Assembly (NCBI GenBank): GCA_030141605.1
Contig: JAQGDQ010000198.1
Coordinates: 109,501 to 173,500 of the forward strand
DNA length: 64,000 nucleotides
Direction of reading: 5' to 3'
Origin: Tubiluchus corallicola
Taxonomy: Eukaryota > Priapulida > Priapulimorpha > Priapulimorphida > Tubiluchidae
This document shows, in pieces, positions 38,153-50,961 of this stretch; position 1 is the stretch's first letter, and each line of letters starts with the position of its first letter. A program made the translations under genes and the position numbers. A model generated the notes under the pieces. The model was not told where the DNA came from, ran no database searches, and saw nothing but the letters and a program-made list of their open reading frames with translations.

Positions 38153-38159
38153 ATCCCCG

Positions 38160-40060
38160 CAAATTTTTTTGAGTTTTACAGTTTTCAAAAAATAGCTCAA
38201 AACGCTAGGAAACTTAAAAGAAAATATCTACAAAATAAAATTTATTTATTTTTAATGAAGCATTATGATCTTTAAACATTAATCATTAAGGACACTTAAA
38301 TCCAAAAACTGTACTATAAAATTTCCTTGTCCTTTTTGTATTAAAATTTTTTCAGTAATTTTGCATCACAGCAAATAAAAGCAAACAAAAAAAAAACAAA
38401 ATATTTTATTTATTTTTAGAATTTTCTTTTTTTCAGTTTTAATAGTAGTTGGTTTGCAAAACTGTTTCAGTTTCGTTTCGTTTCGGTATCGGTTTCCCAT
38501 GTTTCATAAATTTCGGTTTCGGTAACATCCTTGCACCAAATATCTGGAAAACATGTGCAATATGTGGGCTACCCATTGAATTGCCACACTAAGTTTCATT
38601 ATACGTGAAATCATAATTACTAATCAAAATTTTAGACCAGATTTTTTATTTCTTGCTCATTTCCTTGTAAAGAATGTAGTATTTGAACAAGTTGCATGAA
38701 GGCTGTTTTATTTGTTATGTACATTATAGCATTCAGTGATCTAACTTAAGAATTTGAATAATTTATTTAATATGACATCTATATAATGGCAATAATGTAA
38801 TGTTTTTATTAATAATAAAGTAAAGTAGCTAGGTCGATTTCAATATATATATTACAGTATTTTTGCTGACAAAATTTAAAATGAAATCACAACAACTGTC
38901 TCTAATTTAAAAATAATTATGTGTAAAGCTGCCTGTAAACAAAGAATAATCTGCAAGTTACTGGTATTGTCATTTATAGAAAAACAAAAACAGTATAAAA
39001 GTGCATTAATAGGCCAATCAAACTATCTATGAATTACAAATTATGGGTACTGTCATTATCATGTACAGTTCATGCATGGGGCATAACGCTAAAAGCCGGA
39101 AAATAAACAACTCACCAGCTTGTAAACCTCAACCAACAGGTTTTAGAAAACGAAATTAAAGACATTACAAATAACCCATACAGTATAACATAGATGGTAT
39201 AGCACATATTTAATTAGCGGATAAAAACTTAGCAGCACCGCTTACATTATAAAACACTGATTGGGATGTAAATAGCTCGTCCGAGAAAAAATGTTTGATG
39301 ACGAGCTAAACAGCTCATATATAGTGCACCATAGGAGTCATAATTCAAATGAGACGCTAAACAAAATGTTATTATTTATCATATAAAACAATTGCTCATT
39401 CTAAAAACATAAAACTGGTGATTTAATGTATCATTATTTTATTAAATTTAAAATTGATTATTACTGAATATTATTTTAATATTTGCTATTATTAAATAAA
39501 AATGAATACGACGATTTAAGCTCGACGGTTTAGAACTAGAAGCTCTTCATTGCAACTCAATCTCTAACTATCCGTTGCTGAGTATTTCAGTAACACTGTG
39601 CGGTACATAAGTTTTTCGTCAGCTCCATACTACTTTTTCATATACTCCAAGTACTTAACCAATATGCTGTATGAATTTTAAGGAGTTAAACAAATTAACT
39701 GCAGGTATTACTGTTGTTATAAATATTCCTCTGCTTGCACTAGACCTTGAGAACACGTTTTTGCCTTTTTGCTGTCGGTGTTGCTGTGCATGATACGACT
39801 GTGCTGCCACCTGCTGGCTAATGTTATAATGCAGATCTCATGGTTCACGCGCAACGACCTAGGGAACGATTAATTCGTATCGTGCCATTAATTTATCGTT
39901 TATACAGTTAAAATAAATTAAAACGTTTGTCAAAAATAATTTACGTTTACTCAGCTTCTGCTCGTCACTGAATGTCGGGTGTCACTGAAGGCAGCTTGTC
40001 ATGCTACAACATTCCATTTCTTTAGCGTTATTGTTTTTATTTTACCAATCTGTTATTCTC
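38160..40060. other. AT-rich interval, possible hAT end near 38460-38530
   Basis: The only structure noticed is a run of CGGTTTC/CGGTATCGG motifs at 38470-38530. In reverse it reads GGATGTTACCGAAACCGAAA, like a hAT terminus, but I found no partner end. Nothing else supportable. Confidence 0.35.
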
Positions 40061-40070
40061 ACACCTATAG

Positions 40071-40216
40071 TTTGATCAGTAGCTTAGGCAAAAATAACGC
40101 AATATTGTGTGGGCGTCCATATCACTGGAATTTACCGCGAAATTTCGATTTTCGAGTGAATCGCTTTTACCACACTGCTAAACTAGTGAAAGATTCTGAC
40201 TGTGTCAAAAACTATG
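40071..40216 (+). CDS. Orphan exon candidate
   Basis: A strong polypyrimidine tract and TATAG acceptor, then an open frame of 48 codons (starting LISSLGKNN, later NRFYHTAKLVKDSDC) ending in a good donor ATG|GTAAGA. Codon content looks protein-like, and the RFYHTAK stretch resembles mitochondrial presequence ends. I found no partner exons on either side, so it may be a chance exon. Confidence 0.25.
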
Positions 40217-40453
40217 GTAAGATCCTATTGCTTTGACATCTTTGGCTTCTGTCTGTATTAATAAAAATGTGTTTCAAAGTAAATAATAATAGGTACGTAA
40301 GTACTTTTGTTCTTGACAGTAATAATTTCAGTGAAATTTGAAGTTGTCTCTTTTTCGTGATGGTCAAGGCTCTTGAGGTCATATTACCTCGATCCATTCA
40401 ATTCACCATGCATAATTACTTAGAAATTGAAAAATGGGAAAATTATTTTGTCT

Positions 40454-40720
40454 CCCCGACCTACCCAGTTTCGGTTTTTCACCCCCGACAAGTCGCGGAT
40501 CAACCAATAGCTGATAATATTCCATTCTTCTCTCACAAAAACCTTTCATTTGATGTACTACAGCCTACTATTGATTGACACTAGAACCATTTGTCTACCC
40601 GACTTCCTTTTGGTTTTTGCCCCTCAGGGTGGTAAAGGTTCAACTGATCCCTGTATAGCTCGTAGTGTTCAGTTCATCTGATCAAGACCTTTCATTTGAT
40701 ATACTACTGCTGTAAAGTAC
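40454..40720 (+). repeat. Diverged tandem duplication, unit about 145 bp
   Basis: Two units each begin CTACCC then TTTCGGTTTTTCACCCC / TTTTGGTTTTTGCCCC, and end with ACCTTTCATTTGATGTACTAC (40538) or ACCTTTCATTTGATATACTAC (40690). Family unknown; probably part of a mobile element. Confidence 0.5.
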
Positions 40721-40729
40721 AATCTTAAT

Positions 40730-42230
40730 TACGTGATCTTTGTAAATAGCTAATGAAACTAGAAGATATTGTGGACTAAATTACCTGCCTGTAAGCCAAA
40801 ATTAAACTTTGTAAAATTGAATTCATTGTAATTATGTGTGCAATATTTTACCGTATGATAGTTGAAGACTTCGAGCTGTGTTCGAGTTTTAAAAAGCATG
40901 CATGTAGCCCTGTAATGAACCTGGGGGGTGGTCAGGTATGCGGGACCACCCTATCCCTAGTTTGCCATGTTTGGGTTGTTGGTAGTTGTCACGTGAGCGT
41001 CATGTTTAGCGTTACTTGGATTATTTAGTGTGGAATCTCTCTGTGTTTTACTTGATAGACAGTTAGAGCAGAGACAGGAGCGGTTGACTTCAGTTGTTTA
41101 ATTTCAGTAAAATCCCTGTATTCATGTCAAAACAATAACTTTTCAAGCGTTCAAGTTATTAAAGTAATCATTTCACTATCTGTTCTATTTGTGTAAGTTG
41201 TATCACTTCAAATCGTGTCACTTCTTGATTCCTTGTCAATGTAAACACTGTACTTTCGTCGTTAAAGTTATTTAGCGGGGAACTTTTATATTTTAACTCA
41301 TTAGTTTAGTGTTTCGGTTTTATTGCGTTTGTGTTGGCGTGTTGAGGCTACAGAGATATTTTAGCAGAAACAAGTTGCAGTATGATACTCACAGAGTAAT
41401 ACCTTTCGTTATCAGTGTCTTCAAATTTGTATAGTCACAAACATTTATACAATAAGCAAATCACGTTTGGACAGAATAATTATAGAGAATTTTGCTAAAT
41501 GTAGACGAGTCATTATACAGGCTAAAGCAACGGCGATAGATTATTGCTATATAAAAGAATAATTATTACATATCATTATACACAATTGCTACAGACCAAA
41601 GCAGTGTGCCGTGTCATAAAAACGGCATGTCGAATGATATTATTACTGGAAGAATCAGATACTAAATAACGCTTAATATGGCAATCAATAGTGAATATTT
41701 AAATATATAAGCGAATGAACAAGTGCCTCCATCAGTAGCTCTATACTTCACAGAAACACAGAGGATGAGGGTGATTATATTATTTACATCGACAGACACA
41801 ACGCACCGCATGCCCTCAGTTAGTAGTATTAAGGGCATATTTAACTAATTGTAGCATGCTGGGTAATATCTCGGCTAGTAGCAATCTTAATACACATAGT
41901 TGAGGTCCACTATAAGTCAAGACCTAGGCTGAACCTTTCGGACCGACGAGAACGCCTTGTAAGTCCAGGGAGTCCTGTTTTTAGGGCGTCTCTCATTTAA
42001 TGGAAAACAAGTCTCGATGCAGGGCTACTGGCTAGGATCGTTGCAGCTCTAATTAACGTCAAGCAAGAACGTCGTGTGCGTGATTTTCCACACATCTGTT
42101 GACGCTACACGCCCTGGTTTTTCGAGACATGAACTGCAACTGTGTATTGCCATTTGTCAGGAATGTTATACTACCATACTGTCATGATTAGAAGTTAAGT
42201 GAGCACGTAGATAGAAACTCCATATTTTTC
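40730..42230. other. No gene recognised
   Basis: Contains a locally GC-richer stretch (41900-42150) without an open frame or recognised motif. Position 41060-41080 carries AGAGACAGGAGCG, also seen at 43880. Nothing further can be supported. Confidence 0.4.
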
Positions 42231-42249
42231 CACAAAGTAATTAAAGATT

Positions 42250-42478
42250 TCCAGTTTACTCGGATTCGTGCGGCAATCACTATGGCAGGCAAATTATTCC
42301 ATTATTCACTAGTCTCTCAATAAGTGAATGTCGAGACATGACCGCTCTTTAAAAAGTTTTAAACTATGTCCTCTAGTTTCTGAAACAATAGCTAAATTTT
42401 AAAAAAATTCAGCCAAAAATTTTAATCTCCTGGTGGTCAATATTTTATAACCTCAATAAGATCTCCGCGGTGACTATC
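42250..42478 (-). mobile_element. CR1-like LINE, end of ORF2
   Basis: The minus-strand conceptual translation contains RGDLIEV, then after stops and frame breaks RGHVSTFTY and WNNLPAIVIAA. These are the conserved markers of the CR1/L2-type ORF2 C-terminus (RGDLIEVYK, RGH..KL, W N.LP..VV.A). It is a dead fragment. Confidence 0.6.
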
Positions 42479-42484
42479 AATGTG

Positions 42485-44740
42485 ACATTAGTGTCCTGAA
42501 ATAAATGTAGTTAATTCTACAATGATTTTCTGGTTATAATAATGGCTAAAAGATATCAGAAGGCTTATGTAACTCGGACAGTCGATAAAGGATCAGATCT
42601 TCTATAGACTGGAATAATCAAATTCATTTCATTTCCAGTCTAACAAGCAGTATGTACAATTTTTTAACTTTTACAAACAGTTGAAAATTCAGCTAGGTAC
42701 TGACACAGATTTCCAAGAGTACCTAAAATTTTATTGGACAAAACAATAAAATTCTGGTCATACTGCAGATAATTTTGGACATTTAGGGCTCTCAGTGTTT
42801 GTGGAGCACGTCTATAGAATCAGTTCCATATGAATTTAAAACAGGCTACAAATGTTAAAAAAATTTAGAAACTAGTAAAGACTCGTCTGTTTCAGCAAGC
42901 ACTTGTATAATTTAACTCTATAATTTTTACGTTTATGTGGTAACTGATAACCTTCAAAAATATGAGTCTATAATTTTATGCTAAAACTTTTTACTAGTGC
43001 GATAATATAATTCTTTATTAATGATTTTTTTCTTGTGGTTTTGTGTTCTTTGTGATAACTTAAAGTGATTTTTAGATTTCAGGTGTTTTTTTGTCATAAC
43101 TTAGTGTGTATTTTATTTTATTTTATTTTATACTGCACCACAGATAGTATTTTAAATTTGTGATGAGTGAAGTCGTGTGTCCTTTGACATGATTCTTGCA
43201 ATCATATTAGAATTTGATCATGCTGGCCTGCCACAGCTAACCTCCCATGCTTCTTTATTTTTGGTGCAGAAGTGGTGCTGACAAGCCATTGATTTCAATT
43301 TTTTATAAATTTTGAAGTCTGCAGTCTTTATGTTAGTCACTTTATAGCTGCGCGTGCTCCTTATAAACGATAAACTGCAACTGTAATTTTAAACAAATGT
43401 CTTGCCGAATGATGTCACAATTCTCAGCCTTGACTCGGCTTCCCTCGGAACTTCATAGCAACTTGGCAAATAACTTACTCGTTACAACTAAGACGCCACA
43501 AGTTGTTGTTTTAGAAGTCGATCCCTCATGTATATATATTTTGGTAAGAATAAGTTTATTGGGGAGAATTGGAGTAGATCCTTGCTTCTTTAGTCAAGCA
43601 AATTTTGCCTCAGCAAGAGCTTATCGTTTCAATGATCAGCCCTTCATTGTTTTGAGCCAGCTGTGAACTGGAAATCTTTAGAATAGGTAATAGAGGGTAA
43701 ACTATGATCTACACTGTGATGAACCCAGCCGTAACTGTGTACGGCGCCGGTTTGTGAGACGGGAGCAACAGGTAGATCCGATCTCCCAACTCGGCCTTTT
43801 GACTTTTAAAACATAGGCTAAATTTCAGTTCGGACAATAGCGCCACTCGACGACATTAAATTTTAGTTTTGAATGGAAGAAGTTACTAGAGACAGGAGCG
43901 ATATGTAGCAGCCGGAGCCGATATCTCCAAAGCCGGAGAATTCATTTCTTTTTTTAATCTATAAGTATGTAAACTGGCTATAATGCTGGTGGAATTTTCA
44001 CTCAGCCTTGTACTGAAATAATTCTCAAGATAAAACTGAAATTGAAACAGCGGAGCTGGTCGACTGATTTTTTAAACATCTTACTTCACAACCACAGGCC
44101 GTCAGAAGGCCACGTATAATAGCCAATGGGTAAAATCGCACAAATTGGCATAAAATGAAGTTTATAGGTTTCAAGACTTTGAACCTCTTAATCACGGCTG
44201 TTTTGCAAATTTCTTTGATCTGCCAACTTGACACTAGTATTTTGCCAGCCAGCAAAACAGAAATAGTTAGGCCCAAATTCCAAAAAAGTGCGTCTATAAA
44301 GTTCTGGGAGCGTTTTTTTCTAAAAGCGGGCAACATAGCCAGTCTTATTAATAAGACTATGATGCTGAATCCGAAAAAAAACTGTTATCAGTTCGAATGA
44401 TTAGCGGAGAGGAGTTAAAAATGCAAAAATGAAAATCGGGTCTAACTACTCTGGAATATATGTCAAGGTGGCTTCGTAATGTTAATTTTCTGAAAATTTC
44501 TCTCAAGGTTAGGAGATTGTTTAGGCAAGTTTCGTCGTTCTACAACAAGTAAATTAGCGATCGCTGCATATTTTCAAATGAAAAAGCAAAAAAAGATTGT
44601 ATTCAAAATGAAGAAACAGCAATATCAAGCTAAATTAAGAATAAAGTTGACTGACTGTTATTCTGCCAATTCGAAGCAATTTTGAAAACTGTTTAAAACT
44701 GCTGGTTATATGACTGTCACTGTAACCAAAGTAGAATGCT
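42485..44740. other. No gene recognised; higher-GC patch at 43400-43950
   Basis: An 89-codon frame at 43397-43666 (+) and opposing frames at 44025-44400 are open, but show no family resemblance and no splice context. The short motif GACAGGAGCG near 43885 echoes 41070, hinting at one dispersed repeat family. Confidence 0.35.
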
Positions 44741-44779
44741 TTACAATCATTTTAAGATGTTGGCAAACCCCGTTACAGA

Positions 44780-46866
44780 TGCACAATTAATTAATTTTGA
44801 TAACGTTTTTGGGACAAAATTTAAAATTTTGTAGCTAGTTATAATTTGATGAACAATGTGAGAATGACGATTGCTATTTTAATAATCAATTTAAATGGGG
44901 TGTATTACGGAAATGCTTAAGTAACATAAAATCTGGTAGAATAACTGGCAATGATGGTATATCCATTGAATGTGTTAAAGAAGAATTGGCAAGAACTACT
45001 AATTGGAATAACTACTAAATTGTTAACTGAAAATTTTTAATACGATATTTAACACAGGGTATTTTCCAGCAGAATGATCCGAATCTGTTATTATGCCTAT
45101 ACATAAATCAGGCCCCCAGAGTGACCCACATAACTACAGAGGCATGTTTTAAATGTAATTGGCAAACTTTTTAAAGCTTTGGTGTGCAGCAGACTAGAAT
45201 CTTTGGGATAAAAACATGATAGCTATACCTGAAATACAAGCTGGATTCCGGCCTAACTGTAAAACTGCTGACAACATTCTTATTTTAAAATCCGTTGTTG
45301 ACAAATATTTAGCAAAAAAATGAAAAACTATATACTTGCTTTGTTGATTTAAGCCTTTGATTCAGTTAGTAGAAGTTGTTTGTTATACAAACTTAGTATA
45401 TCATGAAGCACGGGCAAGGTCTTGCGTACTATTAAAAATCTGTATACTTGTACTAAAAGTTGTGCTAAAAAGCAGCATGGAGTCACAGACACGTTTTCTG
45501 TAAATTTAGGTGTGCTGCAAGGATATACGCTTTCTCCTATATTATTTTCATTGTATCTTAGTGATTTAGAAGTTGAAGAAGTAGATCCGGTCTTACTTGT
45601 TGTTACTACTCTATGTCTGTTAATGTTTGCCGATGATTTAATTTTAATGAGTAGTTCCAAACAAGGTTTGCAAAACCTGTTAAACCTGCTAAGTGAATAT
45701 TGCAGGAAATGGAGACTGTCAGTAAATGCTTCTAAAACAAAGATTTTAATATTTGAAAAACGAAACACTGTAGTGCCTGAACAAATTTAGTAGTAGTTTT
45801 TACTATAATGGTAATATGTTAGAACACTGTACTGAATATAAGCATCTAGGAGTATATTTTACTGAAAATGGATATTTCAACAAAGCAATAGATCACTTGA
45901 TATGTCAAGGCAACAAAGCCAAGTTTGCAGTTCACAGTAAATCAAAAACATTTGGATATTTTGACGTCAGTCTAGCAATGTTGTTGTTTGATATTTACGT
46001 TAATCTATCTTTGATTATGGATGCGAAGTCTGGGGATATAAAGAATTTGATAACTCAGAAAGGCCATGCCTAAAATAATACAAATCAGTGTTAGGAGTAA
46101 AGAGCTCAACACATACACCTGCTGTCTTAGGGTAATTGGGCAAATATCTCATCAACCTATCAATTAAAATAAGAGTCATTAAGTATTGGCTGCGTTTAGT
46201 TTCACTACCAGTTAATAGACAGTGCAAGGAAGCTTATATTTTGTCTAAACAATATAATTTACCGCGGTATCTAGGGTTAACAAAAATCCTGTCTGATATT
46301 AATCCAGTGTTTTTATTAGAAAATGATATAGTGCCATTACATATGAGTGCTTTGTATATTGCTGAAGAAAGGTTACAACCATGTTATGTTACCATTTGGA
46401 AAAATTCACTAGCCGAAATGTCAAAGTTATCCTTTTACAGTAAATTTGAAACTTCTTTTAAATTTGAGTCTTATTTGGTAAATGTAAAGAATGTTAAAGA
46501 TCGTATTGCATTGACTAAGAACAAGCCCACTCACTGCCTATAGAAACTGGGCGGTATATAACACCTCCTATTCCTCGAGAGGAGCGTCTATGTACCAAGT
46601 GTAATGAAGTCGGTGACGAATGCTATTTTATTCTATTTTGCTCTTAACGTAACACCGTCCGCAACTTCCTTGTAAATGCATTCTATAAATGAATTCTATT
46701 CCAGACTTTTACTTTTTAAATATTGATGACAAACTGACTTGTACGATGCAATCTCATGATGTCACTATTCAATGTTCTGTAGCTATGTTTGTTCGCATTT
46801 GTATGCAAAATTTTGTTGTATGGATGCTTTTTATTTGATCGGCCCTGTTGGCCAAAAATCAATAAA
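44780..46866 (+). mobile_element. Decayed LINE (jockey/CR1-like) reverse transcriptase
   Basis: Pieces of one RT read in order across several frames: PEIQAGFRPNCKTADNILIL (near 45230-45290), GVLQGYTLSPILFSLYLSDL (45510-45570), the catalytic-core variant MFADDLILMSS (45622-45655, FADD for YADD), CRKWRLSVNASKTKI, the thumb-region LGVYFTENGYF, and the terminal RLCTKCNEVGDE (46588-46625), a C-x2-C tail of these elements. Frameshifts and stops (45333, 45790, 46070, 46543) show it is inactive. The 3' UTR ends GGCCAAAAATCAATAAA at 46866. Nothing links it to the neighbouring genes. Confidence 0.85.
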
Positions 46867-47252
46867 TTATATACTTCTTAAATTATGTTGTTGGTGCAAA
46901 AACTTGGCGGCCATTTTTTGTGTTTTTAATCCCCTTTCGCTAATTTTTCGAGCTGGAACAGCGTTTTTCGGATTTCGTTTTTCTGAAAATGGGACTAGAC
47001 TAATGCGCATACCCAAAATTTCTCTCTACGCAGCCTAATTTTACAGAAAGAAATTTTCTGATTTTGAAAGTGTAGTTTATACGCTCCCTCAGTTAGTCAT
47101 TATGTTAATCTGTTTAAATTACTGATACGTTCGCATGCCTGTTGGTCGAAAAGAAAAATGGACAAACTATCAACCACCCCTTAGTTTGTAGAATTTATAA
47201 AACTGAATTCATTGACTTCAGAATTTAACACTATTGGATTTTATTAATAGCA

Positions 47253-47345
47253 CTGATTGATGATTGATTGATTGAATACTTTTATTTCGGCACAAAGTTC
47301 ATATCACAACACAATACAAACCATAGTTAACGAACAAACATTATA
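47253..47345 (-). repeat. Retroposon 3' end with (CAAT)n tail
   Basis: On the minus strand this reads GTGCCGAAATAAAAGTATT followed by repeated CAATCAATCA. A polyadenylation signal directly before a simple-repeat tail is typical of LINE and LINE-mobilised SINE ends. The 5' extent is unknown. Confidence 0.5.
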
Positions 47346-47576
47346 CATATAAATCAATATAGAATTATCGGTTAGTAGTTTCTCAGAATTAAATATAGTT
47401 CATTAAGTATGTACGATATTTGCAACTTTGCTTTATTCATTGACATGTGAATTTATATAAAATATGACGAGGATGCGGTAAAAGCAGTTAGAAGAGGTGT
47501 GCACAGCAGCATCAGTTCCTGTCCTTATGTTCCCTCCTAGTGGTTCATAAGAGTCAATTTTCAAGACTAGTGAGTC

Positions 47577-47745
47577 AGAGAAAAAAGAGGATAAGAGAAT
47601 GAACAGATAAAGAGAGAAAAAAGACACTATGTGAGGGGAAAGTAGGACGAGAGTGAGGGGGGAAAAGAGACGGGAGAGGGGATGAGGGAGAGAGAGAGAT
47701 AGAGAAAGAAAGAAGGACTGAAATAGTGAAAAAATAAGAAAGAGT
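47577..47745 (+). repeat. Polypurine tract, about 170 bp
   Basis: Nearly unbroken A/G on the plus strand (GAGAGAGAGA, GGGGGGAAAAGAGA, GGGAGAGGGG), interrupted by only a few pyrimidines. It is not a simple tandem repeat. It could form triplex DNA; no gene is adjacent. Confidence 0.75.
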
Positions 47746-47759
47746 AGTAGCGCAGAAAA

Positions 47760-50700
47760 TTTAGAAATATTTTATAACGCTTACTTCAGCAATCATTGCA
47801 TGTTAGTTGTAGATGTGTTATGTATTACGCTTGAAATAAACGATAAAATTTTAATCGGTTCAAATAAAATTATAGCATGTAACGCAAATTATGAGATGAG
47901 ATACTTACACGTATGACTTAGCTATATCTGATGCTGTAAACAATTCAAGTCTGGAATTTATCACAGTTATTGCAGTTATTCGCCCTGAAATTCTCTCTTT
48001 GCGTCTTGCCTAAGCTTATTTTTCTGTTAAGCATTAATGAAAAAAATGTGGTGCGAAATAAACATTTAAGAATAAAGTAATAATAAATGAAACAAAACTT
48101 CACAATATTTGCAGAAATTTAAGTCATGATTACAGAGTTTTGAGTACATGACGTAATTTGTAATTATGTTGATTTCTTTAATGCGAATATATGGGATTAT
48201 ATAATTTCGTTAATTATTATTATAAGAAATTTAGCTAGAACAGAAATTATTGTAAGTAATAATTAAATATAGTTGCAATTGTATGAACATTACTTATAAA
48301 TTCTGTCAAAAACTGTAATTCTGTATTTAAAGGTACACGAGCTCTATTAGTTAAAGAATAATTTTAATAGATGACGACACTAGCGCATATAATGACCACA
48401 CTAGATAGTGTTGTAATGTTCCTTGTATAAGGTGGAGACATCTATTCACAAGGAAGAAGCAGCTTTCAAGCTGATACCCTTTTAAGCTGTTGCAACTATG
48501 ATTACTTTAAAAGTTGGCATAATTTCACCAACCTCATTAGCAGGTAACACTCGGGTAAATATGCTTTGAATTAAATTTTGTATTACAAATTATTTTTTTG
48601 CTTTTAGCAAAAGACGATTTACAATTGATACGTTCTGCAGTGTAATGTCAGTTTATTTCCTGTTGCATATTGACATGGTTGTTTGAGATACACGTGTTAA
48701 TCAGCGATGATTAATAATTTTTTTCGAAGATATCGGAGCACGAATCTGTCTGGTAAGTCACATTCGTGCTGACACACAGAACATCCTAAAAGCGTTTTCG
48801 ATATTAGCTGGTTATCCAATCCTGTTAAGTCTTTTTTATCTTGCAAGTATCAGAAATATACTTTCCAGCTTAGTAAACAAACATAGATCCTTGTTAATTT
48901 TCTTTATTCTGTACTTTGCTTTTATTTGTTATCATAAGCCAACATTCACATAATTAAAACAAGTACATGATTAAAACGAAGCATATAAAATTCGCCAACG
49001 ACAAAACAGTTATGCAAAAAATTAGTTTTAAGTCGTGTAGGAAACCAGCAGACTGTTAACATCATGCTAGAAAATTATTAATTTTTTAAAAAAATCTAAA
49101 ATGATAAGCAAAATACTTGACATTTAGGCCTATAAATAATAGTAAGCTACATAAGTCTAAATAATAAAATGTCTAACACGACGGACTAAACGACGATGAT
49201 TTTATTGTCAATGAACGATTTGTGCGATTTTTACGATGTTGTCACTTGTAAACTACTTGTAAACTAGACTGTCAGCTGTTTAGACAGGGATTTCGAAGCC
49301 TATTATCACCCCGTCTAAGTGCGTACCATTTTTATGTGGCCTTTAATCTTAAGATAACTGGATAACTCGGAAATTACACTAGCTACGTGCACGAAATATT
49401 ATATAGATGCTGTCCATGCGCTATAAATTATTATAGTGAACGTACCTTGTGTTGAAAATTCAGATGACGCTTATATATAATTTAACATTTAGAGATGGAT
49501 AACTTGAAAATGCACAACGCAGTATACATAACTTATAAAGCAGAGCAGCAGACACGATATTAAGCAGAAATGATTGTGTACTTTAAAGAGATTTTAAACA
49601 AAGGCTGGACGAATTGCAAAATGAAAAAGAGCAAACTAGGGCAGAATGAAATCCAGTTATTACATAATTTGGAGGTACCGGAGCTACTAGCACCCGCCAC
49701 TTAAGCATCTAGCCAACGTAACAGCAACGTGACAGAGGCTAGTGTTGCCAGCCAGGACATTGGCCAAATATATTTCCTGTAATACGTTATAATTATGTCA
49801 CTATTTAGCAACCAAGTACTCAAAATACTTTGACTAAATCTGCCGATAAACATAAGAAGCAATATTAGCATGTGGCAACAAATAAATTAATTAACACGTT
49901 AACAATAAACTATATGAATATTTAACACATACTGCTAAACTATAAAATTTAAGTTTAAAATTCAACACTCAAAAAATAATTCATTGTATAAAGGAGGTAA
50001 CACACTGATAGGCCAAGAACAAAAAAATGCCTAAAGAAAATAAGACAATACTATTCAGCTCAAATCTACAAATCTACAGCTAGGTCTACAAATTTTTATT
50101 GGGGAAACAATTACACGTACTTGATAAAGTGTTTTTCACACTTAAGCATTTAAAATATTACAACAAGATGCAAGTAGACAGCGTGAAATGCTTACGTTAC
50201 TGGTACAATTTGAAGACAAATTCAGTGCCTAAACTTATGCAGTTTATTTGGAGAACTACAGGACATTTAGACGCAATTATAGGAATAAGTGTCTAATGTC
50301 TATGATGAATCGGGGCCAAAGTCTACCATTTTACACAATTTTTTTCAGCATTTTAACTAAAAGGCTCAACGCCAGAAAATGCGCAGTAATTACTGCTCTT
50401 TTTGCTGTCTCTCTGCGTGAGGCTGGCCTCAAGTCTATAAGCAAACTTGTAAAACAAACCATAATAAAACTGCAACACGCTGCTTACTGAGTACCTTTAG
50501 ATTTTGTTGGAAACCATGTTTATAATTCCAATGATGCTGTATTACATTATAACTTTTTTCTTTAGTTCGTAAGCCAGTAGGGAAAATCCAAGCCTATTAA
50601 CATTGGTTATTGTGGCAGGATTGGAACTTCTTCATCAAATATAATAAGAATTTCATTCTCTAATCTCTGAAATTATAGAATGAAGCACTAGAGATGTCGT

Positions 50701-50955
50701 TGTCACGTATAGGACAATATCGTCACTAAGCCTCAAGGACTGAAATAGCTGGGAGTATGGCAGGAGCAATTAACCAGTTTCACAATAGTTCCTATCCGCT
50801 TTGTAACTATCATGCACCGTGACCACTCAGCCATTCACATCACCAATGGAGTCTTTAATTCCTCAGTACTTCCTTCAGATTGTCAGACAGGGATAACAAA
50901 GCAAATTGAGACACTGCACTGATTGAAAACTCCATCATAGATCCACAGTATTATT
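47760..50955. other. No gene recognised
   Basis: AT-rich. One possible first exon (ATG at about 48498 with a GTAACA donor after 16 codons) is too short to call. No other structure seen on either strand. Confidence 0.4.
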
Positions 50956-50961
50956 ACATCG

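Noticed and set aside
37979-38275. Two overlapping ORFs (67 and 92 codons) rich in Phe
   Set aside because: They are translations of the 30-bp tandem array and its AT-rich flank.
39979-40070. Extension of the orphan exon upstream to make an 85-codon ORF
   Set aside because: No in-frame ATG, and the extension is the polypyrimidine tract of the acceptor.
43397-43666. 89-codon plus-strand ORF
   Set aside because: No homology markers, no splice context; a single open frame in a slightly GC-richer region is expected by chance.
44025-44400. Overlapping 103- and 81-codon ORFs on opposite strands
   Set aside because: Opposing open frames without motifs; mutual shadows.
48498-48547. Possible first exon MITLKVGII with GTAACA donor
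   Set aside because: Only 16 codons, no second exon identified.
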